Assembly (NCBI GenBank): GCA_903813345.2
Contig: CAIIXF020000070.1
Location: 1-36,088 of the forward strand
Length of the DNA stretch: 36,088 nucleotides
Direction: 5' to 3'
Source: Owenia fusiformis
Lineage: Eukaryota > Annelida > Polychaeta > Sabellida > Oweniidae
A model generated the notes under the pieces. That model did not search any database and had not been told where the DNA came from. It saw nothing but the letters and a program-made list of their open reading frames with translations. Numbering within the stretch: the first letter of the stretch is position 1; every line of letters begins with the position of its first letter. Positions 10,713 to 21,858 of the stretch are shown piece after piece. The position numbers and the translations under genes are program-made.

Positions 10713-10907
10713 GTTAACTAGTGATTTGGTGTAAAATTAATTTTGGCCAAACACTAAATTTTTAAATGCCTGTGAATTTCAAATTTGAGGGTTGAACCAT
10801 GATACTTGGCGAATGTAATTTTGAATATGATTTAAAATGCTATATAACACATACTATGATGACACTGGTGTATGTCTGCCTACGGGGGGATACTTTGGAA
10901 CACCCTG
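10713..10907. mobile_element. Right mariner-like end
   Basis: Ends GGAACACCCTG|TA, the inverse of the 4559 end. See that entry for the uncertainty. Confidence 0.3.
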
Positions 10908-10998
10908 TATACACTTTATATATCTATCACAATTTATTACACTTTTCTGATAGTTATTTTGAAGATCATTTACAAAATATAAAAGGTAAACGGCTGAC

Positions 10999-11031
10999 CT
11001 GTTTTTCTAAATCTGCAATTCTCTTCGCCTC
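10999..11031 (-). CDS. Coiled-coil microexon 5 (11 codons)
   Basis: A 33-bp exon, acceptor GGCTTCTTTCAG, donor CAG|GTCAGC, phase 0, encoding EAKRIADLEKQ, identical to the start of microexon 3. The donor has C at +3, weaker than its siblings, so inclusion may be variable. The intron downstream is about 9 kb and contains the 5.6-kb minisatellite foldback element before the terminal exon. Confidence 0.65.
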
Positions 11032-11262
11032 CTGAAAGAAGCCATGTTTGGTGACAAATCAAAAGAAAATTAATTCAAAAGAGGTTATGTTAATTACAAA
11101 TAGTACATACTCTGCAAGGCATTTGACTGCTATATTTGATCTAAAAATGAATTGTGAGATCTTCTAAATGATTTTTTAAGTGGACGAATTTTATTTTCTC
11201 GTCGTTTGCAATTGACTGGCCGATTAAGGTGTTCTGCAAATAATAAAAAGCAAAATGCTTAC

Positions 11263-11295
11263 CTGCTTTTTCAATTCAGCGAGTCTTTTTTCCTC
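11263..11295 (-). CDS. Coiled-coil microexon 4 (11 codons)
   Basis: A 33-bp exon, acceptor GGCTTTTTCAG, donor CAG|GTAAGC, phase 0, encoding EEKRLAELKKQ. It follows the same E-x-K-R-hydrophobic-A-x-L-x-K-Q pattern as microexons 3 and 5, and is therefore a diverged duplicate. Its 11-codon length is exactly one hendecad. The donor hexamer GTAAGC is shared with microexons 1 and 3. Confidence 0.7.
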
Positions 11296-11712
11296 CTGAA
11301 AAAGCCGGATGAAAAGCTGTTTAGTGTCAAATAAAAAGGTGTTTAAAATGAATTCATTTATTTGAAAGACATAATCCGTCAAAAAGTATTTGATATCACA
11401 CGAATAGAGAAGAAAAACTTCTATATCCCTGTACGACTGAAGTTTCGATATTTGGAATAATTAGGTAAACTGCACCAAATTGATGCAAAGTAAAACTGAT
11501 AAATTGTAGAACGTCAAACAAAAGTAAATGTTTCTAAAGAAGGGGATACATTTTTCGCAGGGTACATTATTTTACTTTGTATATCGAATCATTTCAGCGA
11601 AATATAAATCGTTTAATTTATAAGTGGAAACATTTTGATATGCCAATGTATGCTATCGACTGGACAGAGAGTTTGTAGATCGTCAACAAAGAATGAAAGT
11701 TAAACTGCTTAC

Positions 11713-11757
11713 CTCTTCCTTTCTCTGTTTTTCCAAATCAGCAATCCTCTTCGCCTC
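11713..11757 (-). CDS. Coiled-coil microexon 3 (15 codons)
   Basis: A 45-bp exon, acceptor CTGCTTCTTTCAG, donor GAG|GTAAGC, phase 0, encoding EAKRIADLEKQRKEE. Its first 11 residues are identical to microexon 5 (10999-11031), and the last intron bases (GCTTCTTTCAG) are also identical, so the two arose by local exon duplication. The 11-residue module has I, L and A at positions typical of hendecad or heptad coiled coils. This copy carries four extra codons, RKEE. Confidence 0.7.
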
Positions 11758-11814
11758 CTGAAAGAAGCAGTATGAAAAGGTGTCAAATCGAGAGATGTTT
11801 GTATGTATCCATTT

Positions 11815-12960
11815 ATATACCCTCTGTATCAAAAGTCTTTTCCTATTGAGAAAGCGCTTAAATAACTTTTGTATAAGGCAAGTAAACTTAATGAAACTTT
11901 CCACGCATAATTTGAGGCATATAATACACCCTCTGTGAAAATTTGGAGACAATTGATTGACTTCTACTCAAAATATCACATATAGAACATAGCATATACC
12001 AAAAACACCAATGTGACTCTTTCCAAGTTGGTGACGTCAAACTTACCTAAGATTGCAAAACTGACCAAAATCAGGTTGCTCTCTAAAAGTATGCAGACAA
12101 AAGTCTTCATATATAAAATGCTAATTATGAGAATGTGTTATTAAATATACAAAAATGTACTCTGAATGTCCTCATACATTTTACTAACAGCCCTGGACTA
12201 TGTTGTACTCCACTTAACCCTTTCTTGACCAAAATTTTTTGAGGAATTCAGAAATATGTTGTCACAATAAGCACTGCTATCCTTAATATATCAATGTTCA
12301 GTGCATTATGATTCAGAATTATTGCAATAAAATGGAAATATGATTAGATTCTTTTGAATTAAATACCAAAAGTACATCAAGAATATTTAGAAGATAAACC
12401 CCCGAGAAAATCATATTGACACATCAGTCACAAAAGTATACTTATTGATGCTATTGGGCAGGAAAGGGGTGAATATTAAGGAAATATGGCATAACAATGA
12501 ACAGTTAGGCAATACTGTTCTAAGACCCAAGTGTAAGGACTTTTGCATTGTTATTATACAGCTTTCAGTGACACCTTTATTTTATGAAATATACAACTCT
12601 CATGAACAGGATCATTTGTAAAGTCTGTAACATATTCTGATTGCTCATTATTAGCATATTATATATAATTACTTTTGTCCACTTAGTTTTGCAGAGCAGC
12701 CTGACTTTGGTCAGTTTGGCAATCTTAGGTAAGTTTGACGTCACAAACTTGGAAAAAGTCACATCGGTGTTTTTGGTATATGCTATGTTCTATATGTGAT
12801 ATTTTGAGTAAAAATCAATCAATTGTCTCCAAATTTTCACAGAGGGTGTATTATATGCCTCAAATTATGCGTGGAAAGTTTCATTAAGTTTACTTGCCTT
12901 ATACAAAAGTTATTTAAGCGCTTTCTCAATAGGAAAAGACTTTTGATACAGAGGGTATAT
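11815..12960. mobile_element. Foldback MITE, 330-bp arms
   Basis: Ends ATATACCCTCTGTATCAAAA on both strands. Arms 11815-12145 and 12625-12960 are near-identical inverted copies, and the same apparent peptide is read from both. The central 480 bp are unique and noncoding. It lies in the intron between microexons 2 and 3. A transcript across it could form a long hairpin. Confidence 0.8.
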
Positions 12961-13503
12961 TATTATATAAATTTAGCCGATTACGCTGATTCGTGCAGAT
13001 CTTCCAAATAGCTTCAAACGTCCACAGTCAACCAAGATGAATATCATATCCAATAATATACGGAACAAGTAACACGAACCTATTATTCCATTCCCATTAT
13101 TAACAAAATTGGTGGACGGATGGTCATTTCCATTCACCATTTTCCTTAATCCTGAGCATTTTTTTGTTTCGATTCAATAATGAAACGCTAAAAGACCGTT
13201 TAGGTCTTACATAGTGTATAAGCATACATTTAACGGTACCAGTTATAATATATATAACAACATGTATATAGTCAATTTTGCTATAAAATGCTCAACCATG
13301 ATTTTGACCCAAATAATCGAAGCATGAATTGTGAAGTACAGACACAATATTGCTAAAATACAATCAGTCTGTACTAAATGTCAAGATTATCAGTTCGGCG
13401 GTATTGAAACGACAGTATATTTTATCTTACTTCTGGATCATCCTTAAATATGTCTAAAAAAATAATTTTGAATCCGTTAACAATTCAAAATGAAAATACT
13501 CAC
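12961..13503. other. Intron sequence, no gene seen
   Basis: AT-rich, no repeats or ORFs of note. Confidence 0.5.
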
Positions 13504-13542
13504 CTTTTCGACCAGTTCTGCTTTGTGTCTCTCAGTATCTTT
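13504..13542 (-). CDS. Coiled-coil microexon 2 (13 codons)
   Basis: A 39-bp exon with acceptor CATTTTTTCAG and donor AAG|GTGAGT, phase 0 at both ends, encoding KDTERHKAELVEK. It is charged and helix-forming, with Leu and Val in hydrophobic positions. Splice signals are strong on both sides although the exon is very small. It lies just right of the 11.8-12.96 kb foldback element, which occupies the following intron. Confidence 0.6.
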
Positions 13543-13998
13543 CTGAAAAAATGTGATTTAAAACATAATATCGAATCTAACTAGAATAGAATATACAGAC
13601 CGTTTATGAAAAATGCTTTAAATCACAGTGCCTATACTTATTGTTTCAAAAAATAAAATAAAAAATGTTAAGATGCAATCCAAATCTTTATTCGTGTATC
13701 CTACACCCTCGAGCTGTACATACAGTAAACGTTTCTTTTTAGAATTGAGAGATGAGACAGACAGAAAGGACTTGGAAGTTTAGGGAATCTAACGAGAGGC
13801 ATTCTGACCTTAACCGTCATAGTCTCAAGTTAAAGACTGTACATGGTCGAATTATCCAAAATTTATCCCGACTATATTCGATATGTGTAATAAATGTATG
13901 ACATATATATCTACCTGATATTGCTCTGACCATGGAATAACAATGATATGTCCTCGAGTAAATATTTTAAAATCATAAACTAAATAAAATACAACGCT

Positions 13999-14265
13999 CT
14001 TTATCCTATGCCAAGTAGAGTTTTAGGGAGATAAGTTGGAAAGATATATCCCGTATCCTGATTTTGAAGTTTCCATATCCAGAACCTCCATATCTCCCAC
14101 CATATCTCCCGCTTCGGTGCATATCTTCCCGCTTCCGGTGCATATATTCCCGCTTCCGGTAATGCAATAAAATGACTTTGCATATGAATGATTTATTTAT
14201 TTTTACACCTTGCACTATTGAAATGGCCATATGCCCCTGAAAACTCTACTTGGTATAGGATAAAG
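13999..14265. repeat. 267-bp hairpin element
   Basis: CTTTATCCTATGCCAAGTAG at the left is matched by its complement at the right end (CTACTTGGTATAGGATAAAG); arms are about 35 bp. Inside lie three short repeats of CCCGCTTCCGGTGCATAT type (about 14105-14162). ORFs across it are artefacts. Confidence 0.65.
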
Positions 14266-14640
14266 CAGTTATGTACGGTCGGTTTGGATATTGGGTTCAT
14301 CCCTCGTGAGATATGCACATCTACCTTCGGTCCCTACGGTCCCTCATGTAGATATGCATATCTCCCTCAGGATGAAACCCATATCCAAAACCTCCAAGTA
14401 CATAACCCTTATTAATGTTTACATATAATATAAATCCGGTTTTTGAAATCAGGATTTTGAAATATAAAATTTGGATGAGCAATACAAAATCGGAAATACT
14501 GCCGATTTGAATCGGGGTTTAATACATTGTTATTAAAAATATTCAGAGAAGAATTCGGCAGAGAAAAAAATCTAGGAAAATCTAATTAATTGACCAATAT
14601 GAAATTTCATATCTAGATAACCTCAAGCCCTATACCGCAT
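14266..14640. other. Intron sequence with a local inverted segment
   Basis: Around 14288-14385, GGATATTGGGTTCATCC is echoed by GGATGAAACCCATATCC, giving another small hairpin. No gene. Confidence 0.45.
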
Positions 14641-14644
14641 CCGA

Positions 14645-15085
14645 ATTTCCCAACCAACGCCAGCCAATTTGAGAGTATGGGGTAAGAAAGATTCTGACAA
14701 GTGTGCACTTTGCAAGGGAGACTGTTGCAACCTGCGACACATCCTCAGCTCTTGCCCCCAATCCCTGAGTGAAGGAAGATCCACATGGAGATATAGCAGG
14801 GTACTCCAAGAAGTGTCTAAGTACATAGACCAGCAAAGAGGCATCGCAAATAGAGGTTCCATCACTCAACAGCAAAAGCAGATAGAATTTATCAGGGAAG
14901 GGAAACCCAAAGCTGCAAAGACCCCTAATTAACAACCCGAGCCAAGCATCTTAGCCGATGCAACAGATTGGGCACTCGATGTAGATCTCTATAAGAAACT
15001 TGTCTTCCTACAGAATGTGGCTGTAACAACCCTGCACCCTGCAGTCATGACTATGACTTCCAGTTCAACCAAGATCATTATCATT
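14645..15085 (+). pseudogene. Non-LTR retrotransposon ORF2 C-terminus, first part
   Basis: In one frame: PTPANLRVWGKKDSDKC, then CALCKGDCCNLRHILSSCP and EGRSTWRYSRVLQEV. This is the CxxC...HxxxxC zinc-knuckle-like block followed by GRxxWRxxxVL that ends the reverse-transcriptase ORF of many animal non-LTR elements. An in-frame TAA at 14930 is followed, in the same frame, by ATDWALDVDLYKKLVF and STKIIII, also family-typical. The frame then breaks at 15085, exactly where the foreign insertion starts. The upstream RT domain is absent (5' truncation). Confidence 0.7.
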
Positions 15086-18000
15086 ATAGCGACCCGGGTT
15101 GGCTTTCCATACTTTTGAACTTCTTGTTAGGGGACCTTGCCTGAAATTTCTGATGCCAACTTTCCCCAGTTCGCTACTTCCCTTCCGCTCTGGAGCGTGA
15201 TTTTAGCCCCTGCTTTATTTAAGGTTCCCTGCGAATCAGGTCTTTAGATTCATTTAATACATGGGAAAACACGTATAGCCACTTTTCGCAGGGTAATTTT
15301 ATTTAAGGGAGAGTTCATAGCCAAGTTTTAGATACACAGCCATCTTTTTCTCGAGCGACGCGATTTATACCTTTCAAACCTTTTACATCACCAGAAAACG
15401 ACATCAATTCGAGCGATTGAGGCTAAATAATTGTAGGCGAAGACACGCTATACCAACATAAATGAAGACAGGTGGCTCTGGGTATGTTTCCTCCATTTGT
15501 GGCGCTAAGAAATTGCTAGATTAAGTTTTGCCTGTTTTCGTCCGAAAAGGCGTGCTTTTGACCAAGGTCGCCATCTTCGATAGGGCCGGGCGCCTTCGAT
15601 TTTCAATAACTTTTTCACCTTGATTTGGCAATATCCGCCAGGTATCATTTTCCTGGTCTTTGGAACAATATTTTCATATTCTTAGACTCAATTGAGGCGC
15701 TTAGCTAATTTCAGTTCACATCTTTAGGCCAGAGGTGGCCAGTTGTTTTTGACATTTTCAGGCAGAATTTAATTGACAGCTGATTATAGTATTTGTGAAA
15801 TCTCTGCCCATCCATACTCTGGAGGGTTGAAGTCTGACTTATTTTTAGTGCAAATTGGGCTAAGATCCTTAATCTTTCAAAATCTGTGTATATTTTGGCT
15901 ATGTTATTGAGCCTTGAGAGTCTTTGTCAGATTTCATTCTGATTTTGATGCTAAGCGCTCATTTGAGTTCAAGGATATTTTGCTACCTCAGAGCATTGTA
16001 TTATTACTGCTTGCTAAGACTCAGGGTAATCTCTGAATAGTTAAGCGCCATATTAAACAGAGATCTTATTTTGCTTCATATTTTCTTAGAATCTCATAAA
16101 ACTGAAGGTAAAACTTTTGATGAACTTATTTTTCGACAAGATCTGAATTCACGATCATATGAGGTAGTTTTTCTGAACACAGCATTATTACAGCATTATG
16201 TTAGATTAAAACGCAATATTATATTAACTTGCATAACCATATTACATTCTATGCCTTCGAAATTTGATTATCATATGAACCGGTGCTGCTTTTTATCGTA
16301 CCTAACAAGAGGTACGATATTGTAGTCAGACTTGTCTACAGGTTGCCAGCCAAACCATTTGACGGATTCATCTGAAATTTTCAGGGATGCTTCTACGTAT
16401 CAAAGTTAAGAACTTTAATGCTCCGGTTGCTCCATTAGGAGCTGAAATTTTGTGTGATTAAATGTTCCGCCTTGATATCGCCTTCAAGGGCTGGATTTTT
16501 GTACTTTTTTTTAGTTTTCAGGCGCACTTTTCACAGCTCTGTATAATAGTGTACATTTGTAATCTTATAGTTCCATAGTTTGTATTCTCGCTACTAGTCA
16601 GGTTCATTTTTATCTCACAGTCAGTGAAAAGTAATTTTGGTTTTAAGTATATTTTATTTATTTTTGTACAATACAAGATTTACATGCAATTAAACAATCA
16701 TTTTAGTGGGCTGTATAGCAAGGTTGGTCGGGGTCGGGAGATGGGGATAATTTTATTGCTTAAATATAACCATATCATCATCCTACATTAGAATCCACTC
16801 AGTCTAACATCAATTTCTGGTGCGAAAGTTGTCATTTTTGAGTTTTACCCCCCTTGAAGACAAATTCTTTGGGGTACTATGACAAATGCTTATAACTAAA
16901 GAAGTGTTAATGTGATCATCTTCATTTTTGACATGGGTAATTAACATGTATGTTAAAGTAAAATTTGAAAAATTCATACAAATCGGGTTATTACTCCATC
17001 CTAAAGATAATAATTCAGGTATTTTCAAGGGTCAATTTTAACAATTTCTGAATGTTGACATGAAGTAAAAATAACATTATGACCCAATGACATATTTATT
17101 GAATGTTTTTAGGCTTTAGAAAATAATTTGACTATATAAGCTAAAATAATACCATAGGAATTGTACGATATTGATAATTCTTCATCGCCATCCAGGCACA
17201 AATAAAGCCCACCCCCTCCCCATTTTCGATTATAAAGGTCTATACATGAAACTTCCTCAAATAGCTATATTTCAGAAACTATTACAGTCTACATTTCAAA
17301 ATTTCTCATGGTGATTATTCACATCATACTCTGCATAATAGACATATAATTGAGATTTATCCATTCTATAGCTAATAATTAAGGTATTTTCAAGGTTCAA
17401 TTTCAGCAGTTTCGGAATGTCACCATGAAGTAAAAATTACATGACCCAATAATATTTATTAAATGTTTTTAGGCTTTAAAAAATAATTTGACTATACAAG
17501 CTAAGATAATAACATAAGAATTGTACGACATTGATAATTCTTCATCGCCATCCAGGGATAAATACCCCCCCCCCATTTGCGAAAATGAAGGTTTTTACCT
17601 GAAACTTTCTAAAATAGCTATATTTCAGAAACTATTACAGCCTCCATTCCAAAATTTCTCTTGTTGATTATACACATCATACTCTACATATTATATATAT
17701 AATTGAAATCTTAACACTTTTTGAGGGTGTAGCTAATAATAATAGTATATTTAGTAGACATCCGAGAAATCAAAATATATGATCTTTTAGAAGGTTGTCA
17801 CAACACTACAAGAGAGATATTTTGGATTGTCATCATTTTTGAGAATATTACAAAACAATATTTATATTATGCAATACTCACCTATTTTCGTTTAACATAA
17901 TTGAAGTATATTATCCAGCTAGTTTTAATGATTTTAGTATATGCATTTAGTCCTGAGATGCACTTAGGTTTGATATCCATGAAGTAATCCTTTCTTTTTT

Positions 18001-18230
18001 GTTTGTAATTTAGTTTCTAAGCATAAAACTATAAGCATTAAATCTGTTTTGCTTTAGGATATACATAATCAATACCGATGACTAAACATTCAATTGACAA
18101 CATTCAGTCAATATGCTTGACAACATTCAATAATGATTAATATGTTCGACCAATATGTTTTTGAATAACTTCACTAATACAATTTGCTTGAGTATATACT
18201 TCAACATTTGCTTCAAGCAGTTGAACATTG

Positions 18231-18740
18231 TTAGCTATCAACATCATCTGAAAAGATTTCATCTATGAAATTGTTGACTTCAGTATCTGTCATATCACCA
18301 TCAATTTCGTCATCTGACTCTTCATTATAAATGTCTACCAACTCTTGTGGAAGAATAGCATTTGGATTTTCAGCCCATTGTATATCAAGTTCGCCATCTT
18401 CTAGGATCCATCCATTTTCCGTTGATAGAGGCTTGAGGTTGAAATCTTGCATGCATGTCCTTCCTCTTGATCAGCTGTTTCAGAGGGTTTATTTTTCCCT
18501 TTCTCATGATGGCACTGGTGGTATTACACCCTGTAAAACAGTGGATACCGATCAGGGTGGCTGTGATTGGATCACCCAAACCTGCTGCAACTGTCTTCAG
18601 ATCAATGAGACGCCTCTTGTTTGAAACTCCAGTGTCAAACAGTACTTTGAGAAGTAGGTGTTTGCTGTAAATAAGCAGGAGTATGATAACATCTGTGTCT
18701 GGAGATCTGACGAGTATGGTCTTGGCCTCAGCCCCCACCT
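18231..18740 (-). pseudogene. XPG-like domain gene fragment, left arm
   Basis: Reads from the palindrome spacer leftwards. GAEAKTILVRSPDTDVIILL, then KVLFDTGVSNKRRLIDL, GDPITATLIGIHCFTGCNTT and SAIMRKGKINPLKQLIKR. The SPDTDV and TGCNTT blocks correspond to acidic motifs of XPG/FEN-like nuclease folds (D-x-D and GCD), as found in a large family of transposon-linked invertebrate proteins. After KDMHA, two internal deletions relative to the right arm join RFQPQASIN to the next part and shift the frame. The C-terminus resumes in another frame as ENGWILEDGELDIQWAENPN and an acidic tail to the stop at 18231. The family assignment is by motif only. Confidence 0.55.
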
Positions 18741-19782
18741 GCCTAAACTGGCGTGTTCTGAATTTAAGAGAAGGCGTAGAGGTAAAATGCAGCCACTGCT
18801 AGTGAAAGGTCCCAAAACTATAGTCCCAAAAAATTGGAAGGACTTCCTTTCAAATAGCAAAAGCAAAATTCAGCTTGACCAACTTATCCTCACAGAATGG
18901 AAGAAGGACAAATATGAAAAAAATCAGAACAAGCCAATTTACTTTGTCTGTCAGAAGAAGTGCATCTTACTCACAAGTGATGGGTCACATGTTGTTAGTG
19001 AGGAAGTCCTAGACCTAAGGTGCAACCATGATAAAGCCGACACAAAATCATTCTCCATGCTTTATATATGCATCAATAAAGGTGGGGGCTGAGGCCCAGA
19101 CCATACTTGTCAGATTTCCAGACACAGGTTTTCTCATACTCCTGCTTATTTACAGCAAACACCTACTTCTCAAAGTACTGTTTGACACTGGAGTTTCAAA
19201 CAAGAGGCGTCTCATTGATCTGAAGACAGTTGCAGCAGGTTTGGGTGATCCAATCACAGCCACCCTGATGGGTATCCACATACAGGGTATGATACCACCA
19301 GTGCCTTCATGAGAAAGGGAGAAATAAACCCTCTGAAACAGCTGATCAAGAGGGAGGACATGCATGCAATCTTTCAAGAACTTGGAAAATCTATAGTTCT
19401 TGACCAAAGGCATCTTCGAAAACTTGAACGATTTATGTGCATCACGTATGGGGAAAAGAAAAAAAACAGACATCAATCATGTACGATACATAAATTTTGC
19501 CAACAGATTCCAACCTCAAGCCTCTATCAACAACTATGATGGGATAGACTTCAGTCTCCTTCCTCCGTGCAGGTCATCCCTTGTTCAACAGCAGAAAATG
19601 GATGGATCCTAGAAGATGGCGAACTTGATATACAATAAGCTGAAAATCCAAATGCCATTCCTCCACAAGAGTTGGTAGACATTTATAACGAAGAGTCAGA
19701 TGACGCAATTGATGATGATATGACAGATAATGAAGTCAACAATTTTATAGATGAAATCTTTTCAGTTGATGTTGATAACTAA
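18741..19782 (+). pseudogene. XPG-like domain gene fragment, spacer and right arm
   Basis: The longer, better copy. The spacer codes KNWKDFLSNSKSKIQLDQ, FVCQKKCILLTSDGSHVV and CNHDKADTKSFSML, where the HxxADT block is the first acidic motif of the domain. At the spacer/arm junction (about 19080) the frame shifts by one. It then continues VGAEAQTILVRFPDTGFLIL (Asp of DTDV changed to Gly) through GDPITATLMGIH. A small deletion removes the FTGC region and shifts the frame again before FMRKGEINPLKQLIK. Another shift follows near EKKK, then TDINHVRYINFANRF, SLLPPCRSSLVQQ, and a tail matching the left arm with a TAA at QWAEN. At least three frameshifts and a stop show a dead gene. The spacer part exists only once in the palindrome. 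Confidence 0.6.
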
Positions 19783-21571
19783 CAATGTTCAACTGCTTGA
19801 AGCAAATGTTGAAGTGAATACTCAAGCAAATTGTATTGGTGAAGTCATTCAAAAACATATTGGTCGAACATATTAATCATTATTGAGTGTTGTCAATCAT
19901 ATTGACTGGATGTTGTCAATTGAAATCATTAAAACTAGCTTAATAATATATTTCAAAAATAGGTGATTATTGCATGATACATTATAAATATGTTTTTGTA
20001 ATATTCTCAAAAATGATGACAATCCAAAATATCTCTCTTGTAGTGTTGTGACAACCTTCTAAAACATATATTTTGATTTCTAAGATGTCTAATAAATATA
20101 TTAATATTATTAGCTACACCCTCAAAAAAGTGTTAAGACTTCAATTATATGTATAATATGCAGAGTACGATGTGTATGAAATGGAGGCTGTAATAGTTTC
20201 TGAAATATAGCTATTTGAGAAAGTTTCAGGTAAAAACCTTTATTTTCGCAAATGAGGGGGGGGGTATTTATCCCTGGATGGCGATGAAGAATTATCAATA
20301 TCGTACAATTCTTATGTTATTATCTTATCTTATATAGTCGAATTATTTTCTAAAGCCAAAAAAAGATTTAATAAATATGTCATTGGATAATGTAATTTTT
20401 ACTTCATGGCGACATTCCAAAAATGCTGAAATTGAACCTTGAAAATACCTTAATTATTAGCTATAGAGTGGATAAATCTCAATTATATGTCTATCATGCA
20501 GAGAATGATGTGTTTAATAACCATGAGAAATTTTGGAATGTAGGCTGCAATAGTTTCTGAAATTTAGCTATTTGAGGAAGTTTTAGGTATAGACCTTTAT
20601 ATTCGAAAATGGGGAGGGGTGGGGTTTATTTGTGCCTGGATGGCGATGAAGAATTATCAATATGGTACAATTCTTATGTTATTATTTTAGCTTATATAGT
20701 CAAATTATTTTCTAAAGCCTAAAAACATTCAATAAATATGTCATTGGGTCAAATTGTTATTTTTTTACTTCATGTCGACATTCAGAAAATGTTGAAATTG
20801 ACCCTTGAAAATACTTGAACCTTTAGGATGGATTAATTACCCAATTTTTATGAATTTTTCAAATTTTACTTTTACGTACCTGTTGATTACCCATGCCAAA
20901 AATGAAGATGATCACATAAATACTTCTTTAGTTATAAGTATTTGTCATAGTACCCCCAAGAATTTGTCTTCAAGGGGGGTAAAACTCAAAAATGACAACT
21001 TTCGCACCAGAAATTGATGTTAGACTGAGTGGATTCTAATGTAGGATGATGATATGGTTATATTTAAGCAATCAAATTATCCCCAGCTCCCGACCCCGAC
21101 CAACCTTGCTATACAGCCCACTATTTCAAGAACCTACTCATTTTTCGTGTTATAGTTTGTGGTAATTGAGCTGATAAAGATTAATTTTCCCTTAGATTAA
21201 AGACATTTGAGCCATCTTCACATTTTTCTGGGTTCCCTGATTCCTTCATATAGATAGCCATTTGTTCAATTAGTAATTTTAGCTTTTCATTGCAATAAAA
21301 GGGGTAGCACTGCATAGTTAGCTTTTGATACTACATTTATTGATTTTATTTCTCAATATATCCTTTTATTTTACATTTTTAACTAAAGAGGACAGCACCC
21401 TAGAATCGCTTAAAACAACACAGCTTCATTCATCCCATTTTAAAACTTGCGCCAACAGTTCATTTCACGCTACCATAACGTAATTTGTACAAGGGTAACT
21501 TTGTGAATAGATTTTGTGCATCATTCCCTTGTACGTAGCAGTGTCGGAAGACTGTCCTGAGCTGCTACATC

Positions 21572-21858
21572 ATCATTGAACTAACAGTCCCATGGGAGAA
21601 TAGGCTTGAGGTTCCACACGAGATCAAATTAACAAAGTATCAAGACCTGAAAGACGAAGCCGAGACAAGAGGGTGGTACACATTCATCTTCCCTATGGAA
21701 GTTGGCTGCAGGGGATTTCCAGGAAGATAAGTCAGAACCCTATTATCCGAGAAAAGATCGCAACCCAAGGATCTCAAGAAAGCCTTAAAGTCCATCAGCT
21801 TATCAGCAGAAGACAGCTCCAAATGGCTGTGGATCAGAAAGAAGAGGTAAGTGGAACC
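21572..21858 (+). pseudogene. Non-LTR retrotransposon ORF2 C-terminus, second part
   Basis: Continues the frame of 14645-15085: IIELTVPWENRLEV, KLTKYQDLKDEAETRGW, FPMEVGCRGFPGR, then an in-frame TAA in place of a usual Ser codon, then AEDSSKWLWIRKKR and a stop. ELTVPWE and VGCRGF are family-typical. Removing 15086-21571 and one copy of ATCATT restores a continuous frame across the junction, which shows this is one element split by a later insertion. Confidence 0.75.

Larger units (their letters stand above)
16704..21123. mobile_element. 4.4-kb palindromic element, Academ-like
   Basis: Arms 16704-18740 and 19080-21123 are inverted copies over about 2.04 kb with scattered differences and some indels; the spacer is 339 bp. 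The ends read TAGTGGGCTGTATAGCAAGG on both strands, flanked by TTT on both sides (3-bp target duplication). Each arm holds part of a gene with an SPDTDV...TGCxTTS signature (separate entries). Academ transposons encode proteins with an XPG-type nuclease domain and make 3-4 bp duplications, so Academ-like is my best guess. The head-to-head duplication of almost the whole element is unusual. Confidence 0.6.
15086..21571. mobile_element. Unclassified insertion with 6-bp target duplication
   Basis: The retroelement frame is interrupted between two copies of ATCATT (15080-15085 and 21572-21577). Without the nested palindrome the inserted DNA is about 2.07 kb (15086-16703 plus 21124-21571). It begins ATAGCGACCCGGGTTGGC and ends GAGCTGCTACATC. 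No ORF, no clear LTRs and no convincing terminal inverted repeats were found. A 6-bp duplication would suit several integrase-type elements. Class unknown. Confidence 0.5.

Noticed and set aside
11683-13011. Two ORFs giving the same peptide (MSPNFHRGCIICLK...)
   Set aside because: They are the two arms of the 11815-12960 foldback read in opposite directions. Only the 45-bp microexon at 11713-11757 within the first is real.
14001-14415. Overlapping 60-75 codon ORFs on both strands
   Set aside because: They lie in hairpin repeats with short internal repeats and no splice or domain support.
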